DNA of 64,000 nucleotides from Thunnus maccoyii. Lineage: Eukaryota; Chordata; Actinopteri; Scombriformes; Scombridae. Below the pieces are notes generated by a model that was given only the letters and a program-made list of their open reading frames with translations, had not been told where the DNA came from and ran no database searches. Within the stretch, counting starts at the first letter, position 1. Each line of letters opens with the position of its first letter. Location: the NCBI RefSeq assembly GCF_910596095.1, contig NC_056539.1:10118501-10182500 (forward strand). The letters are read 5' to 3'. Positions 34,840-46,429 of the stretch are shown piece after piece. Both the position numbers and the translations under genes were made by a program.

Positions 34840-36545
34840 GAGTTTTGTTCATGCCCACAGGAAAGTATGTAGATAAAGACAGACACCAACTCAAATTTGG
34901 TTTTGCTCCAGGCTCATTTTGATTCCTCATTATAATGAAGTTGATTTCCATAGATTCCACTGTGGTAAAACAGGGCCAGGTTTTGAAAGCAGCCAGTTAA
35001 AATCTCCAATCAGGCTTACATGGATAAGAGTTCCTGGTTAATATAAAGCTTCAAAAAATGATTTAGAAACCATAGTGCAAGCGCACTTGCATTGCTGCAG
35101 TACGTTTTTGTTTTTTTTAACATTTAACACCCTCATCTTGCTGCTCTTTTTCTGCACACCACAAACACAGATGTAAGTTGATGCGAAGAGGCTGGGCAGA
35201 GACAAGGGGACAAAACAGTAGCAAGTCTGACGTGCATTTCCTTCCTGTGTGATCATGAGGGTCTTGTTCGCGAGTTGATTTTTGTTAAAGGTTGCACGGC
35301 ATTCAAAGAGTTTCTTCTAAACTCATTTATGTTCAATTTTGTTTCCTTGTGAGCGTCACAATAAGAACTGAATCTTATACACAAATATGAAAGGAATACT
35401 GTAAACAAAATTTGAATGTACAAACCTCAATGTTTCAGTCATTTGGGTTAAACCACATACTGCTCACAGAATCTCAGTGGTTACTGATCAATGAAAACAA
35501 AAATGGAGTCGTATCTAACAGTTTTGATGTGCATTACACTTAAGTGTGTGTACTGTTTCCATATGAGCATGTTATCACAACAAGTTGATTCATAAGAATA
35601 TAGCAGAGTTGAGCTACTGAATCATCTCCATTCATTTTTGCATTACTGAGCAAAAGTGGACCTTCAGTGCAGAGCACGACATGTCAGGAAACAAATGAGC
35701 AAAACATAAAATACAACATTTCAAAAAAGAAATTAATTGATAATTCATTATGTTAAGCATATCTGCTGTGTATGTTCTGTATTCCGAAACCTGCTCGGAA
35801 ATGCAGGTTTCCTTGGTTATCTAGGTATCTTTTTTTCAGTGAGACCATAGATTTGTCTGCAATCTACAATCAACATACTTGTGGTTGCATCTTGTTCCAT
35901 CACTCTATACTCATCCCAATACTGGCAGTTCAAGGTGAAGTTTTAACTGTTAAACGTTCAACCACTGCAGACTGAGAAGGGGGCTGTAAAGATTTACATG
36001 TTTCCGTCTCAGTCCTGACACACTACGCTGTCGAGTTTGTTGGAATCAGACGAGGCTGCACAATCCTCAAAATTAGCCTTTTTTATGATAAAGAATGTTA
36101 AGAGATTGTGATCATTAATACCTTAATGTTTGGAATATTTGGGCTCTTGGAACAACGAATTGTGCAAAGTTTCATGTGAGTCAGACTCATTAGTTATAAC
36201 CATTTAGATTAATCATTTTGCCGGTGCCTGATTTTCCTGTCGTTGCCTTCAACTTTAAACGCCATTGTATTTGCTGATCTTCATTCACTAGATCTGAATA
36301 TCAGTAAATGCTTTATGAGCCATCCTGTAGGTGGGTCTGACCTCTTTAGTGTGAAGTAACTGAAATGTAGTCTTAAGCTCTTCCTGGTTTCATGGAGGGT
36401 CTTGAGCCGGAGAGTGATGTCTTCATTTATTGTTCTCATTTAATGGTTACATTTCTTGTCACATTACACTGGCCTAACTGTTTTGTAATATGTGACCCCT
36501 TGGACTGATTTTTTAAATAACGTATTGTTGGAATTTAGATAGAAA
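34840..36545. other. Intergenic DNA downstream of faslg, no gene seen
   Basis: No TNF-family exon or other coding feature was found. The sequence is unique-looking and A/T rich. Confidence 0.5.
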
Positions 36546-36696
36546 CTAGATTCAAGATTCAAGAGATTTGTTACATGTACAGCAACCCAGCAGATGGCAA
36601 CACTGAAGGCAGTGAAATCTGGCTTCTTCGAACTCTAGTTCCAGCTAGAGTATATAATAACATGAGAGAAAAGAGGAAGATAAGAGAGAGACAAAC

Positions 36697-36735
<39 letters not shown>
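36546..36735. repeat. Retroelement-tail-like segment plus (TA)n
   Basis: It begins with ATTCAAGATTCAAGAG, the reverse complement of the repeated LINE/SINE tail seen at 62,500-62,520. It then runs through unique sequence into a (TA)n array at about 36,697-36,735. A CTCF-like CCAGCAGATGGCAA lies at 36,587-36,600, probably by chance. Confidence 0.55.
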
Positions 36736-36737
<2 letters not shown>

Positions 36738-36812
36738 TATATCACACATTGGTGTGCAGGTGCGGTATCGCACATAAAGTAGTAAATAGCTGAATAGTGT
36801 ATTGAACATAAG

Positions 36813-36905
36813 TGATAGATGATAAATATAAATGCTGTCTAGTGGGGAACAGAGTGTGTGTGTTTGGTGGGGGGTGAGTAAATGTGTAGGAGAGGAAGAC
36901 TGAGT

Positions 36906-36963
<58 letters not shown>

Positions 36964-37083
36964 TGGTCTGTGATAGATGATAAATATAAATGCTGTCTAG
37001 TGGGGAACAGAGTGTGTGTGTTTGGTGGGGGGTGAGTAAATGTGTAGGAGAGGAAGACTGTGTGTGTGTGTGTGTGTGTGTGT
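36813..37083. repeat. Perfect 90-bp duplication with (TG)n
   Basis: Bases 36,813-36,902 recur without any difference at 36,971-37,060, a period of 158 bp. The space between is filled by a (TG)n array (about 36,910-36,961), and a shorter (TG)n follows the second copy. This is a young VNTR-like duplication. Confidence 0.95.
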
Positions 37084-37529
37084 TTTATCTATGTTGGGTG
37101 GATCATCATATTTAAAGATCAGCAAGGCAAGCTGTGTTCCCCATTGAAGTTTCAAACCACACCGTGAGATAAAGCTATGAGACAGGTTAGAGAAGCAGCT
37201 GTGTTGTAACTCACTGCCTGCACAAAACATGAGCGGAGGCTTTCTACACCACCAAATTATAATATTTGCAAAGCACATCATGTACAGCAACTGAAGTTTA
37301 AAAGTTTGCTCACCACAGTCATGCCAGGGCTCACACTTCATCTGTATAAAAAACAGATGATTGAAGTTTACTCACCACCATTACTGATTTTAGAAATGCT
37401 CATTTTTATTGTAAGCATAGACATGTATTTGAAACATTGATTTAAACTAACTTATCATAGAATAATTGTTTATTGTATTAAAAGTAGTTGCAAAATAGAT
37501 TCCAGATACGCTATAAAACCAAATAGACA

Positions 37530-37995
37530 CCCTGTCCACATACTTTTGTGCACTTTTGGTCTGTGGCTGTTTTCCCAAGTTCCAGTTAAGGGAATGATAT
37601 TTCAGACTGTAGCGTGCTTCCAACTTTGTGGCAGCAGTTTGGGGAAGGTCTTTCCTGTTTCACCATGACAATGCTGGTTGGCACACAGCCACAAAGACAT
37701 AGTTTTCCCAGTTTTGGTGTAAAAGAACTTGACTGGCCTGCACCGAGCCCTGACCTCAATACCAACCAATACCTTTTGGATGAACTGGAATGCCGACTGC
37801 AAGCCACAGCCCAACATCGGTGCCCGACCTCACTAATGCTCTTGTGGCTGAATGGGAGAAAACTGCTGCAGCTAGGTTCCAAAAATCTTGTGAAAAAACT
37901 TCCCAGAGGAGTGGAGGCTTTGATAGTAGCACATTAATGCTCGTGGTTTTGGAATAAGATGTTCTTCAGTCACGTATGGGTGTAATGATCATGTG
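37530..37995 (+). mobile_element. Tc1-like transposon remnant
   Basis: A frame at 37,614-37,937 contains DWPAPSPDLN and, further on, LDELECRLQA and LPRGVEAL. These are the PDLNPIEHLWDELERRL-type and LPRRVEA-type regions at the C-terminus of Tc1 transposases, but diverged (the Ile-Glu-His of the motif is lost). ACACCCTGTCCACATACTTTTG at the left resembles the terminal sequence of such elements. Only the 3' third of the transposase remains; it is inactive. Confidence 0.85.
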
Positions 37996-37999
37996 TTCT

Positions 38000-40090
38000 G
38001 CAGATGTTTCCAGACATTGTATAACCCATGTTCTGAAATAGTGACAAGGAATTAATAGGAGACTTAAAACTACATGCAGAGTACCATCTTCACCTTGTCT
38101 TTAGCTCCATCTAGCAGACATTCACTGAACTGCATCTAATGCGACAGCATGATGACATCAAGAAAGAAAATTTGTCCTTATTTCATGGATCATTCTTGCA
38201 TTGATATAAGTAAGTTAACTGTCATAGAAATCAAACACCACACTCCTTATTGTCTATCACAGATTTTGTACAGGTTCACTTAAGACTTTGATTATCTTTA
38301 ACTCTGACCATCTTATGTTTACTGTGCATAACTCTAAATGATTCATCTGAGATTGCTGGTGGTTAAACTAGAGATGATGATGGCTTGTTATATCTCAGTG
38401 CTGTCTCCTAACTTTATCTTTTTATCTTTGTTCCATTTAAAAAATCTCATAAACTTTAGCACAACACATGCCATTCACGCAGCGATATTTACTACAAAGC
38501 TCAATGAGTTGTTGTTTACTGAGAGGATCGGACTGAGGGAACTTACATCATCCCATCAAGTAAGAACCACTCTTGTCTTCTTGACCTTTGGCCCCTTGGA
38601 AATTCAAATCCAGCCCTGACATACTTGTGTGTACAAACCCTAATGCTAAAATGGACACACTTTGGATGTAACTAAATCCTCCTAATAGCCAATCAGATCA
38701 GATCAATTTTAAAGTGCCTTTATTAACCTCTGTAGTCTGAACTTTCTCTGCTTGGTGTCTGTTCAGCTCAGATCATCCTATAAGAGGATTGTTTTTCAGT
38801 GCAGGAAACATAATAAAACTGAGAGTGTTGGATGCCAGTAGTGAAAATGTTTTTTCTATCTTTTTGTTTAAGGAAGGAGACACCAAAGACACAGACACAC
38901 ACCCTGCAACACACCACAGTAGTTCCCAAATACTGAAGTTCAGCTGTGTCACAGTCTGTGTGTTTTTCATTCACAACTAGTCAGACAGAAAATTAGCTGT
39001 CAATTCAATCATCATACTCCAACTACTCCTAATCAGAGGAGAAATCATTTCACAAATTTCAAACCACTATGGAATAATTGAAACTTTGGCGCCACTCACA
39101 GGTGGTATTAAAAAAGACACAGTGTCACACTGATGCACCTTCAAACTCCTCTCAGGTTGAAGGTGGGCAGCGCTATGCTGAAATAATATGATATATACCA
39201 ACACTGCAACAAGTCTAACTAGGACTGGGATATGTATATAATTAGAAAAATACATACATACTTTTTTTTTATTGAATGCATTTGTTTGTGTCAATTCAAA
39301 TAAACCTCATACAGTTAATCTTTGCACCACTAGAGGGCGTCAAAGTATTTCATGCTAACGGCACTCCCTTCTCAATTAATTTAGGGGACACATAAAGTAT
39401 ATGACATAACTCAGTGAAAATAACCATCACATTTATATGTTTGTCTTGGACTTTTTCACAGCTCCTGAGGGATGCTCAGACTCTAAGTTTGCACTTTGAC
39501 TGCCAAGGTAACATTGGTTTTACAAACTCAGGTCCCAAGTTATTAAGTTTAAGAGCTTAAAATACTGATGTGGTATGTTTTAGTGTTTAAGTAGGAGATT
39601 CAAAAGTGCTGTTTACTATCCTGTAGAAAGCTGTCAGTCATTATTCAGTTGTGTGCTAAGTGGCAGACTCACCTGCTGAATTTTGTGAACAGCAACCACA
39701 GAGCTGTTTGTCTTTAAGAAAACTTTAGAAAGATGAGAGTTATGTTTTGTATTCTACAGAACTGCACAGATGCTTGATGCAGAGTTTTTTTTCCCCCTGA
39801 ATACACATTAAGAGTTAGATTTTGTAGGGTGGATAACTTAAATAAATAATAATTGGCTACAGTTTCATCATAATATGCCTCCAAAATATCGGAAAACATT
39901 TGTTATCAACTCTTTCATGAAAAGTGCAGTGGTTGCAGAGTGCAAAGTGCAGTTAACTCTCCAAATGAACTCTCAGTTTCTTCTTTGGCTGTTATGTGGA
40001 AACATGCTGAAACATGAAACACTTAACATTTAAAGCAGCGGAGACTGGTGTTGAATTGATATTTAAACAACTGTTGGCCCTATGGAATGA
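38000..40090. other. Intergenic DNA, no gene seen
   Basis: Unique-looking sequence; the only notable short site is the CTCF-like motif at 39,327. The open frames are short and without recognisable features. Confidence 0.5.
39327..39340 (+). promoter_or_regulatory. CTCF-like motif
   Basis: CCACTAGAGGGCGT matches the CTCF core CCASYAGRKGGCRS closely. It lies in non-repetitive sequence 5 kb downstream of faslg and in the same orientation as the weaker motif at 18,995. It could bound a domain holding caiap, the ISY1-like gene and faslg. Confidence 0.5.
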
Positions 40091-40094
40091 CATC

Positions 40095-40249
40095 CTCTGT
40101 TTAATTTACAATGTCAGGTTGGCATATATATGATTTTAAAATGTCATTTTAATTACTAGTATTGCAGAGCTGCCAGTAATGATCATGATCCCATTCCTAA
40201 AGTAATTGGGATAGGGAGGGAGATGTCAATCAGTCCTGTGAGCATGTCT
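40095..40249 (+). repeat. Diverged duplicated segment, copy A
   Basis: It starts CTCTGTTTAATTTACA and contains TGTCAG, TGGCATATA, a CCCATTCCTAAA-type word and GTCAATCAGTCCTGTG. The same words occur in the same order at 44,100-44,288. The segment is non-coding, rich in TAAT-type sites, and not one of the recognised transposon families. Confidence 0.65.
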
Positions 40250-40254
40250 AATCA

Positions 40255-42110
40255 GCCAATATAATGTATGTGAAATCACCTGTCTAGGCGTGCAGGGCCT
40301 ATAAGTTTACATGGCCGTCATGCAAGTGAAAGTCATCAGAGTCACATGATTTTCAGTAGGATGTGAAAGGGTGTGGGATGAGAGTGAGGAGAGTTTGTAC
40401 AAGCTGACAAGTGATTCAGCAACATGGGGGTGGTGAGGAGAAAGGTAGTGGATAGACATTGACAAATCTACACTATTCAAACTTTATTTTGGTTATGTTC
40501 ATAAACCTTTGCCTCTCTTTTCTTAGACTGCCTTACACTGTTAAAAAATCACAAAACATGTAAAGAAGTTAATTTTCTAAAGATGACAAACATAATTTTA
40601 TATGTTATACCCAGCAGGCTGAAGTAGCCTGAATTATGCATCAGTTACATCATGAAGGATGTCATGAACAGTGACGTCATTGCTTTTATATGATCGTGAG
40701 CCACAGCACAAAAACTAGCATTCACACTGAACTGTGTAAATAGATTTGACATGTTGAAAGCTATATGTACATTTACAAAATACAAAACATCTGCAGTTCT
40801 GACAGTAAATGTCTTGCAACAACATGCTAAACAGTTTTATGTTTGCATATGGAAGATACATTTTTGCGAACTCATGAGAACATATGAGATAGTTCATGTC
40901 AAATTATTTCATTCTCTAGTTTTTGCAGTCAATTATTTTACTGTTTTTGCCTTTTCTTTCTTTCTTTTTTTTGCTCACTTTTTTCTGAGGTGGCTGAAGC
41001 TAAATATAAAAAGCAGCATGGCCTTCAGTGAAAACATACTAACATGAACAAATACAGTCAAATTAAATCAGAAACTAACATGAATAATATTACTTTGACT
41101 GGTTTCTGCATGATAAAATATTTAGGAATGTATTTCTTAAACTCATTGATAAAAAAGGAAGCTCAAAAATCACATATCATGATAAATCTGAAATATTAGT
41201 TAAACATTTTAAGTAATAACCATCTGTGGAGGTCAAAATACCAAAAAAAATGATGTAGCATGTATAGATGTGAATGAAATAGATGTCTGATTGTTTTTAC
41301 AACAAAGAAGTCAGAGGTTCACCTTAAAATCAAACATTTCCCCGCCTAATTCTGATTTTCTTATTAATCCTTTTTCAAAACCACCAAGTATTTTATTACT
41401 CTGCTATTATTGCATCTTTTATCATTGTAGATGTCATGAATGTGTAGAGTATTTCTGAAATATGTAGGAGTACAGACATCAAAGGTGTTTGTTGATTAAA
41501 CAAACCATCTTTTTGTGATGTATTGCGGGATGCCCTTATATCTGATTACCACTCCACAGTGGCATCAAGCGTGGGTTAAGTGTTGTGTGTGTCGGCATAT
41601 TTTTGGATGTGGGACAAAATCACCTGCTTATTTAATGCTTGACATCATAAGTGTGGGTGTTTACACAGAAATGAGTTGTACAGAACAATTCATTACTATA
41701 AGTATGAGTATTGTTATTATACTCTTATTATACTCTTTAACTTAATATTATACCACATTGCAAGTAGTAAGCAAGCAGAAGTCTGCAGCATATGGTCTCC
41801 TAGAGAATACTGACAGCTTAAACATTTCTCTACTTATAGACAGTGAAGAGGAAAATAGAAAATTCAACATTGGTGATTATGGTGCAGATGAGTAGTGTTC
41901 CTCAAAGTCAAAGTTATTCCATTTTCACCTGTTTTTTTACTTGTGTGGCTAACTATTGAAAATAGCTTAAGTTAATTTGCTACAGCTGATAAAATCAGCT
42001 GGTGACAATGTTAACTTGATGCTAACTGCTTTCAGTTTCTTCTTTGGCTGCTTTGTAGAAACAGTAGGTGGACAGAAGTGAGAAGCCCTCTTAAGTAATA
42101 TATAAAGCAG
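40255..42110. other. Intergenic DNA, no gene seen
   Basis: A/T-rich unique-looking sequence. The 98-codon frame at 40,751-41,047 is aromatic-rich low-complexity and has no recognisable domain. Confidence 0.5.
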
Positions 42111-42111
42111 C

Positions 42112-42615
42112 CATGGATGTATTATAAGAGCTGGATACCAGATAAAAAATGGCACCCATTCAGTACTATAGGAATTGCTTGGCTGGTGTATACACCAAAA
42201 AGTTTCTAGCTTCCGTGTTTGCTTCTGCATTTTGCAACCCACTGAATATGTGCAATGGTGTTTCCCCCGCTGGCCCTCCCCATGAGTTCCCGCTCGGCCC
42301 ATAGACTTTACATTCTGATGACATCACAGATCTTTAAATCACCTTTCTGGGCTCAAGGAAAATTTTACAAATATAAAACCTCCATGGATCAAAAATTCAT
42401 AATAGAAAGAGTCATAATTGATGTTGTTTGCAGTTCCAGGTGTCCTGTCAACAGTTTTACAGACGTTTCTTTTACAATGGTGGTCTATGGGGAAAATGCT
42501 TTTTGGGCCACAGGGGGATTTTTCGTTGCAATACCGCAAGTGACCACTGGTAAAAATTGGCTGCAAGGCTGAGTGGTGCAGCCCTATCCAGCTCTTAAGA
42601 TACATACATGTAAGC
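42112..42615. mobile_element. TIR DNA element, about 500 bp
   Basis: The left part GGATGTATTATAAGAGCTGGATA and the right part TATCCAGCTCTTAAGATACATACAT are inverted repeats of about 22 bases with small differences. The interior is non-coding and contains phrases common in fish repeats (CCATAGACTTTACATTC, GGGCCACAGGGGGA, GGTCTATGGGG). It is a non-autonomous TIR element; the superfamily is unknown. Confidence 0.7.
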
Positions 42616-43159
42616 AGCATAAACTGGTGATAAGGAGTGCAGGGTTTTGCCTTTCATGCTCTGGATATACACCCTGCTAACTCAGACCGAAGCAAATGCA
42701 AGCTTAATGGTGACCCGCCTTACTCCGCCTCTGATTGGCTTACCCTGATATTCTTACCCTAACCCTAACCAATCTCACTCCTCATACCAAAACCTAACTA
42801 ACGAAGACAAGGGCAGGTCATGATTTTGCCATCCTAGGAAAAACAAAATTTGACGACCGGCGCATACTTGGGCTATTGTTAGCTACTTCAGCTATCTATG
42901 ACTTAAGCTAAATTGTGCTAACAAGCCAGTATCATAATCAAATAACATCCTGTGAGAGTCTTGTTAGTGTAACTCCTTAACCACAAACACAGTAGAACTG
43001 GAGAAAAATCTGTATTTATTCTTTAAGCAGAAGCTCAGAAAGACAGCATGAGCAGGGGAGAGATGCAGACGAGCAAACTGTTAATTAATGCCCTTACAGC
43101 AGGCATCAAAGCCTACATGTCTTCAAATCTTATTAACAAAGCAATAATTTCCAAAATTA

Positions 43160-43226
43160 CCAAAAAAAAAAAAAAAATAAAAAAAAAAAAAAAAAAAAAA
43201 AAAATTAAAAAAAAAAAAAAAAAAAA
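43160..43226. repeat. A-rich tract
   Basis: About 65 bases of almost pure A, broken by single T bases. A tract this long is a likely site of assembly or sequencing error. Confidence 0.9.
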
Positions 43227-43714
43227 TTATAGACTTAGGCTATTTGGGAGATTATCTGTGTTCCCAATGTCCTATGTTCCCCAGTTCAATATTTTGTTAA
43301 CACAGAGGCAAGCCTGGGGCATGAGGGACGGCCAGGGGGAAAGGGACCCATCAGGAGCTTCCTCGAGCCCTCCACTGGGGCCCTGGAGGGTCCTGGAAGC
43401 AAGCTTACTCCTAACCCTTAAATTTGATACTTAAGTCATGATGTCTTGTTTTTAGAAGACAGATGTGAAGTGTGAGAGTTAGATTCAAAAACATGTATAA
43501 TAGGCTAGTTTTCACCTAAGGAAACTTTAAGATATGACCTTTGGTGATTCCATGACTCCAACCATTTGATTAGTCCCCTCAAGGGTGGGCTATTATATTG
43601 GGAGCCATACAGCAGTGGTGGGGAACAGAAAACCACTTGGCCAAGTTCCCACAACAGCCCACGTCATATTAAGCAAAACAACTTTTTAAGGTTCCCATTA
43701 TGTGCTATATAGAG

Positions 43715-43872
43715 CTGGGGAACATATAGGACCCTGGGAACACAGGACCCTGGAAGCACAAGACCCTGGTAACATAGGACCCTGGAAGCACAGGACCCTG
43801 GGAACATAAGACCTTTGGAACACAGGACCCTGGGAGAGCACATATGTAGAACGGGGAACATAGGACCCTTTG
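43715..43872. repeat. Minisatellite, unit about 17 bp
   Basis: Repeated units of the form GGAACA(T/C)AGGACCCTG, about eight in a row with small changes (AAGCACA, GTAACAT). An isolated unit in inverse orientation lies at 43,260-43,285. Confidence 0.88.
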
Positions 43873-44099
43873 TCAAGTTCCCATTATATGCCGTATAAAT
43901 CTGGGGGTTTTTAGACTATTTTTAGAGAGTTGATTCATTTTGAATGTGAATCAATTGGAGCCACTTCAAGGTACTTCCACATTGGCTTCAGCCTCAAGCT
44001 GTGGTAGTTGCCGCTTCATGGTTAACATCATGAAAATCATGTGCAGGCACAGGTGTACACATAATAGTTTTAAGGTTCAGTTGTGGCTTTGACTTTATT

Positions 44100-44288
44100 C
44101 TCTGTTTAATTTACAGTGTCAGCCTGGCATATAGATGGTTGAGGTTTAATAGCACAGCAGGTTTAATAGCATAGCATTAATAATTGACATTATAGAGCTA
44201 TTTATAATTATCAATAAATCAATAATTCCCCCCATCCCTAAAATGCACAGGACAGTGAGGGGGTATTAGTCAGTCTGTGTACATGTCC
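44100..44288 (+). repeat. Diverged duplicated segment, copy B
   Basis: Partner of 40,095-40,249. It shares CTCTGTTTAATTTACA (identical over 16 bases), TGTCAG, TGGCATATA, a CCATCCCTAAAA word and a TCAGTC(T/C)TGTG word in the same order. It is about 35 bp longer because of a TTTAATAGCA(C/T)AGCA repeat. Confidence 0.65.
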
Positions 44289-45689
44289 ACAGTCCTGAAA
44301 TCTGTACCATGTGTGTGTTGTGTGTGACACAAAAGACAGAGCAACATACCAAGAGTAATGCTGCGTTTATTTTGTTTTCATAAAATGAGGTCATGGGAGA
44401 TTCTATGAAAGTGTGTGTGTGTGTAGGAACCGTTCACATTGTCTGTGCGTGGGTAAGAAAAAGAGGATTAAGTGAATTGCCAGATGTAATACTGATAATG
44501 TCACACTTTTTAAAGAAAAATAATAACAGCAATAATATCTGTACCACTATGGAGACCTAAGGAAACGATTGCTGAGAAAAAAAAAACTCATCCTCACAGC
44601 ACAATAAGACAGTAAGACACATCAAACATACACAGTACAATAAAGGCTTTGTAAGGTTGGGCATTATGGAGCATCAAATTATGGCATTATTTGACACTGC
44701 TTTTGTTTATCTAAAATGAACATTTAATTTTTTATTAACTTATTAAATATTATGAGTCATTTTTATCCATTGAATAATACATTACAGATAAATCTAGCAG
44801 AACTTGTGAGACTTTGAAACCCGAAACACTAGACTTTGAGCTGTTGCTAAAACATGGCCTGTGACTAATCAGAGTGATGAGAGCCTGTCTGCAAGGTGAG
44901 GTTTAAACTCAGTAAAGTGGCTCTTTATGTCTGGAGATCTGGCCACAAAAACATTACATGTGCAGAAAATTTGTAAAACTGATGAGAAAAGTCTCAATAG
45001 TCTGTAGAGTTTAAAGAGAAAACTTGATGTGTACCTGGAGGAGAAGATGCAAGGGAGTCATTCAAGCTGCTAGAAAATAACATGTTTTGCAGATGACTTG
45101 ATTTTTTACTGCGGTGTTATTGTTTTATTATCTGTCTATTTCTTTTTTTTCTCTCATGTCCTTTTCTGTGCAGTTACCAATATTCCACACAGGGGTCACT
45201 GAACCACTTTTCTTTAATCTAATACAATCTGATTCCCTCAAACTGCTTCATTTATTATCAAGATAACACTCATAGATTGAGTTGAACTGCTTATCTGAAA
45301 CTGAGACCACAACTTTCTCCCAAATAAAAAGGTAAAGAGCAGAATCCAACTGTTGTTGGGACTGCACCTTTTTTCTGACAGTGTATCAAAAACGACACTG
45401 AGGGGGTCCACCAGTATTTATTATTTTAGTCATCAGAAGGGTTCCTGGAATGGTACAGTATGCATTAAACCTCTATAAATTGCTCATATAAGCCTATAAC
45501 ATGTCTATGAAGTTTAATACAGCTGGAGAAGTTCACAGATACTGGCAGAGAGCTGCGGGGGGAGATTCCCCGTGTCATTTTGAAGCTCTATGAGCCTGTT
45601 TAGGGAAGGCAACGATAAACACAGGCAGCCGTAGACAAACATCTTTGACAAAAGCCCACTCATGATGCGAGATAAAGCCTATCACCCAG

Positions 45690-45770
45690 TGTGGAGGTGG
45701 GACGAGTAAGCCGCGGCCTAGCTAAGCCCGGGGACTCCCCTGTCCATATATTGGGAAATCTATCTCTCTC
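45690..45770 (+). repeat. Duplicated kappaB-bearing segment, copy 1
   Basis: The segment GGAGGTGGGACGAGTAAGCC... is related to 52,465-52,545. It contains GGGGACTCCCC (45,730-45,740), a perfect palindromic NF-kappaB-type site, followed by CTGTCCATAT. In the second copy the same position reads GGGACACCCC. Confidence 0.65.
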
Positions 45771-45927
45771 TTTGTCTCTGATTCTCTCTTTCTCTCTGTG
45801 TCTGTCTGTTTCTCTATCTGTCTGTGTTTCTTCCTCCCATCTCCTTTTCTTTCTTTTTTTTTTCTCTCTCAATTTCGATCTCTGCCTGCCGTAGCATCCT
45901 CTCAGCAGTTTCATCTCACCCCAGCTA

Positions 45928-45929
45928 CG

Positions 45930-45962
<33 letters not shown>

Positions 45963-46018
45963 ACACACACACACACCACACACACACCACACACACACAC
46001 ACCACACACACACTCACT

Positions 46019-46089
<71 letters not shown>
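45928..46089. repeat. Long (CA)n array
   Basis: About 160 bases of CA repeats with periodic CACCA interruptions in the left half and a pure run on the right. Confidence 0.97.
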
Positions 46090-46091
<2 letters not shown>

Positions 46092-46130
46092 CAGTTTTTG
46101 ATTTTCCATAGAAGGTGTGAGATGTTTATC

Positions 46131-46131
46131 T

Positions 46132-46203
<72 letters not shown>

Positions 46204-46206
46204 CTC
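46131..46206. repeat. (CT)n array
   Basis: About 75 bases of CT repeats broken twice by CG. Confidence 0.96.
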
Positions 46207-46429
46207 CTTCAGTGTCCCTCTGACACTGTCCTTTCTGATGCATAAACGGGTTCATAATGAGTCAGCCTGCAGCAGAAACCTGTTCCACACTGCTCTCCAC
46301 TCCCCACAGCCATCACACTTGCTGTTTTGGGAGCACAATACCAAAAAGTGTGGGTGTATTGTCCAAGAAATGTGCCCATCTTCTCCCTGTGTGAATGAAA
46401 TGGAAAGTATGAATTTACCAGAAATGTAG

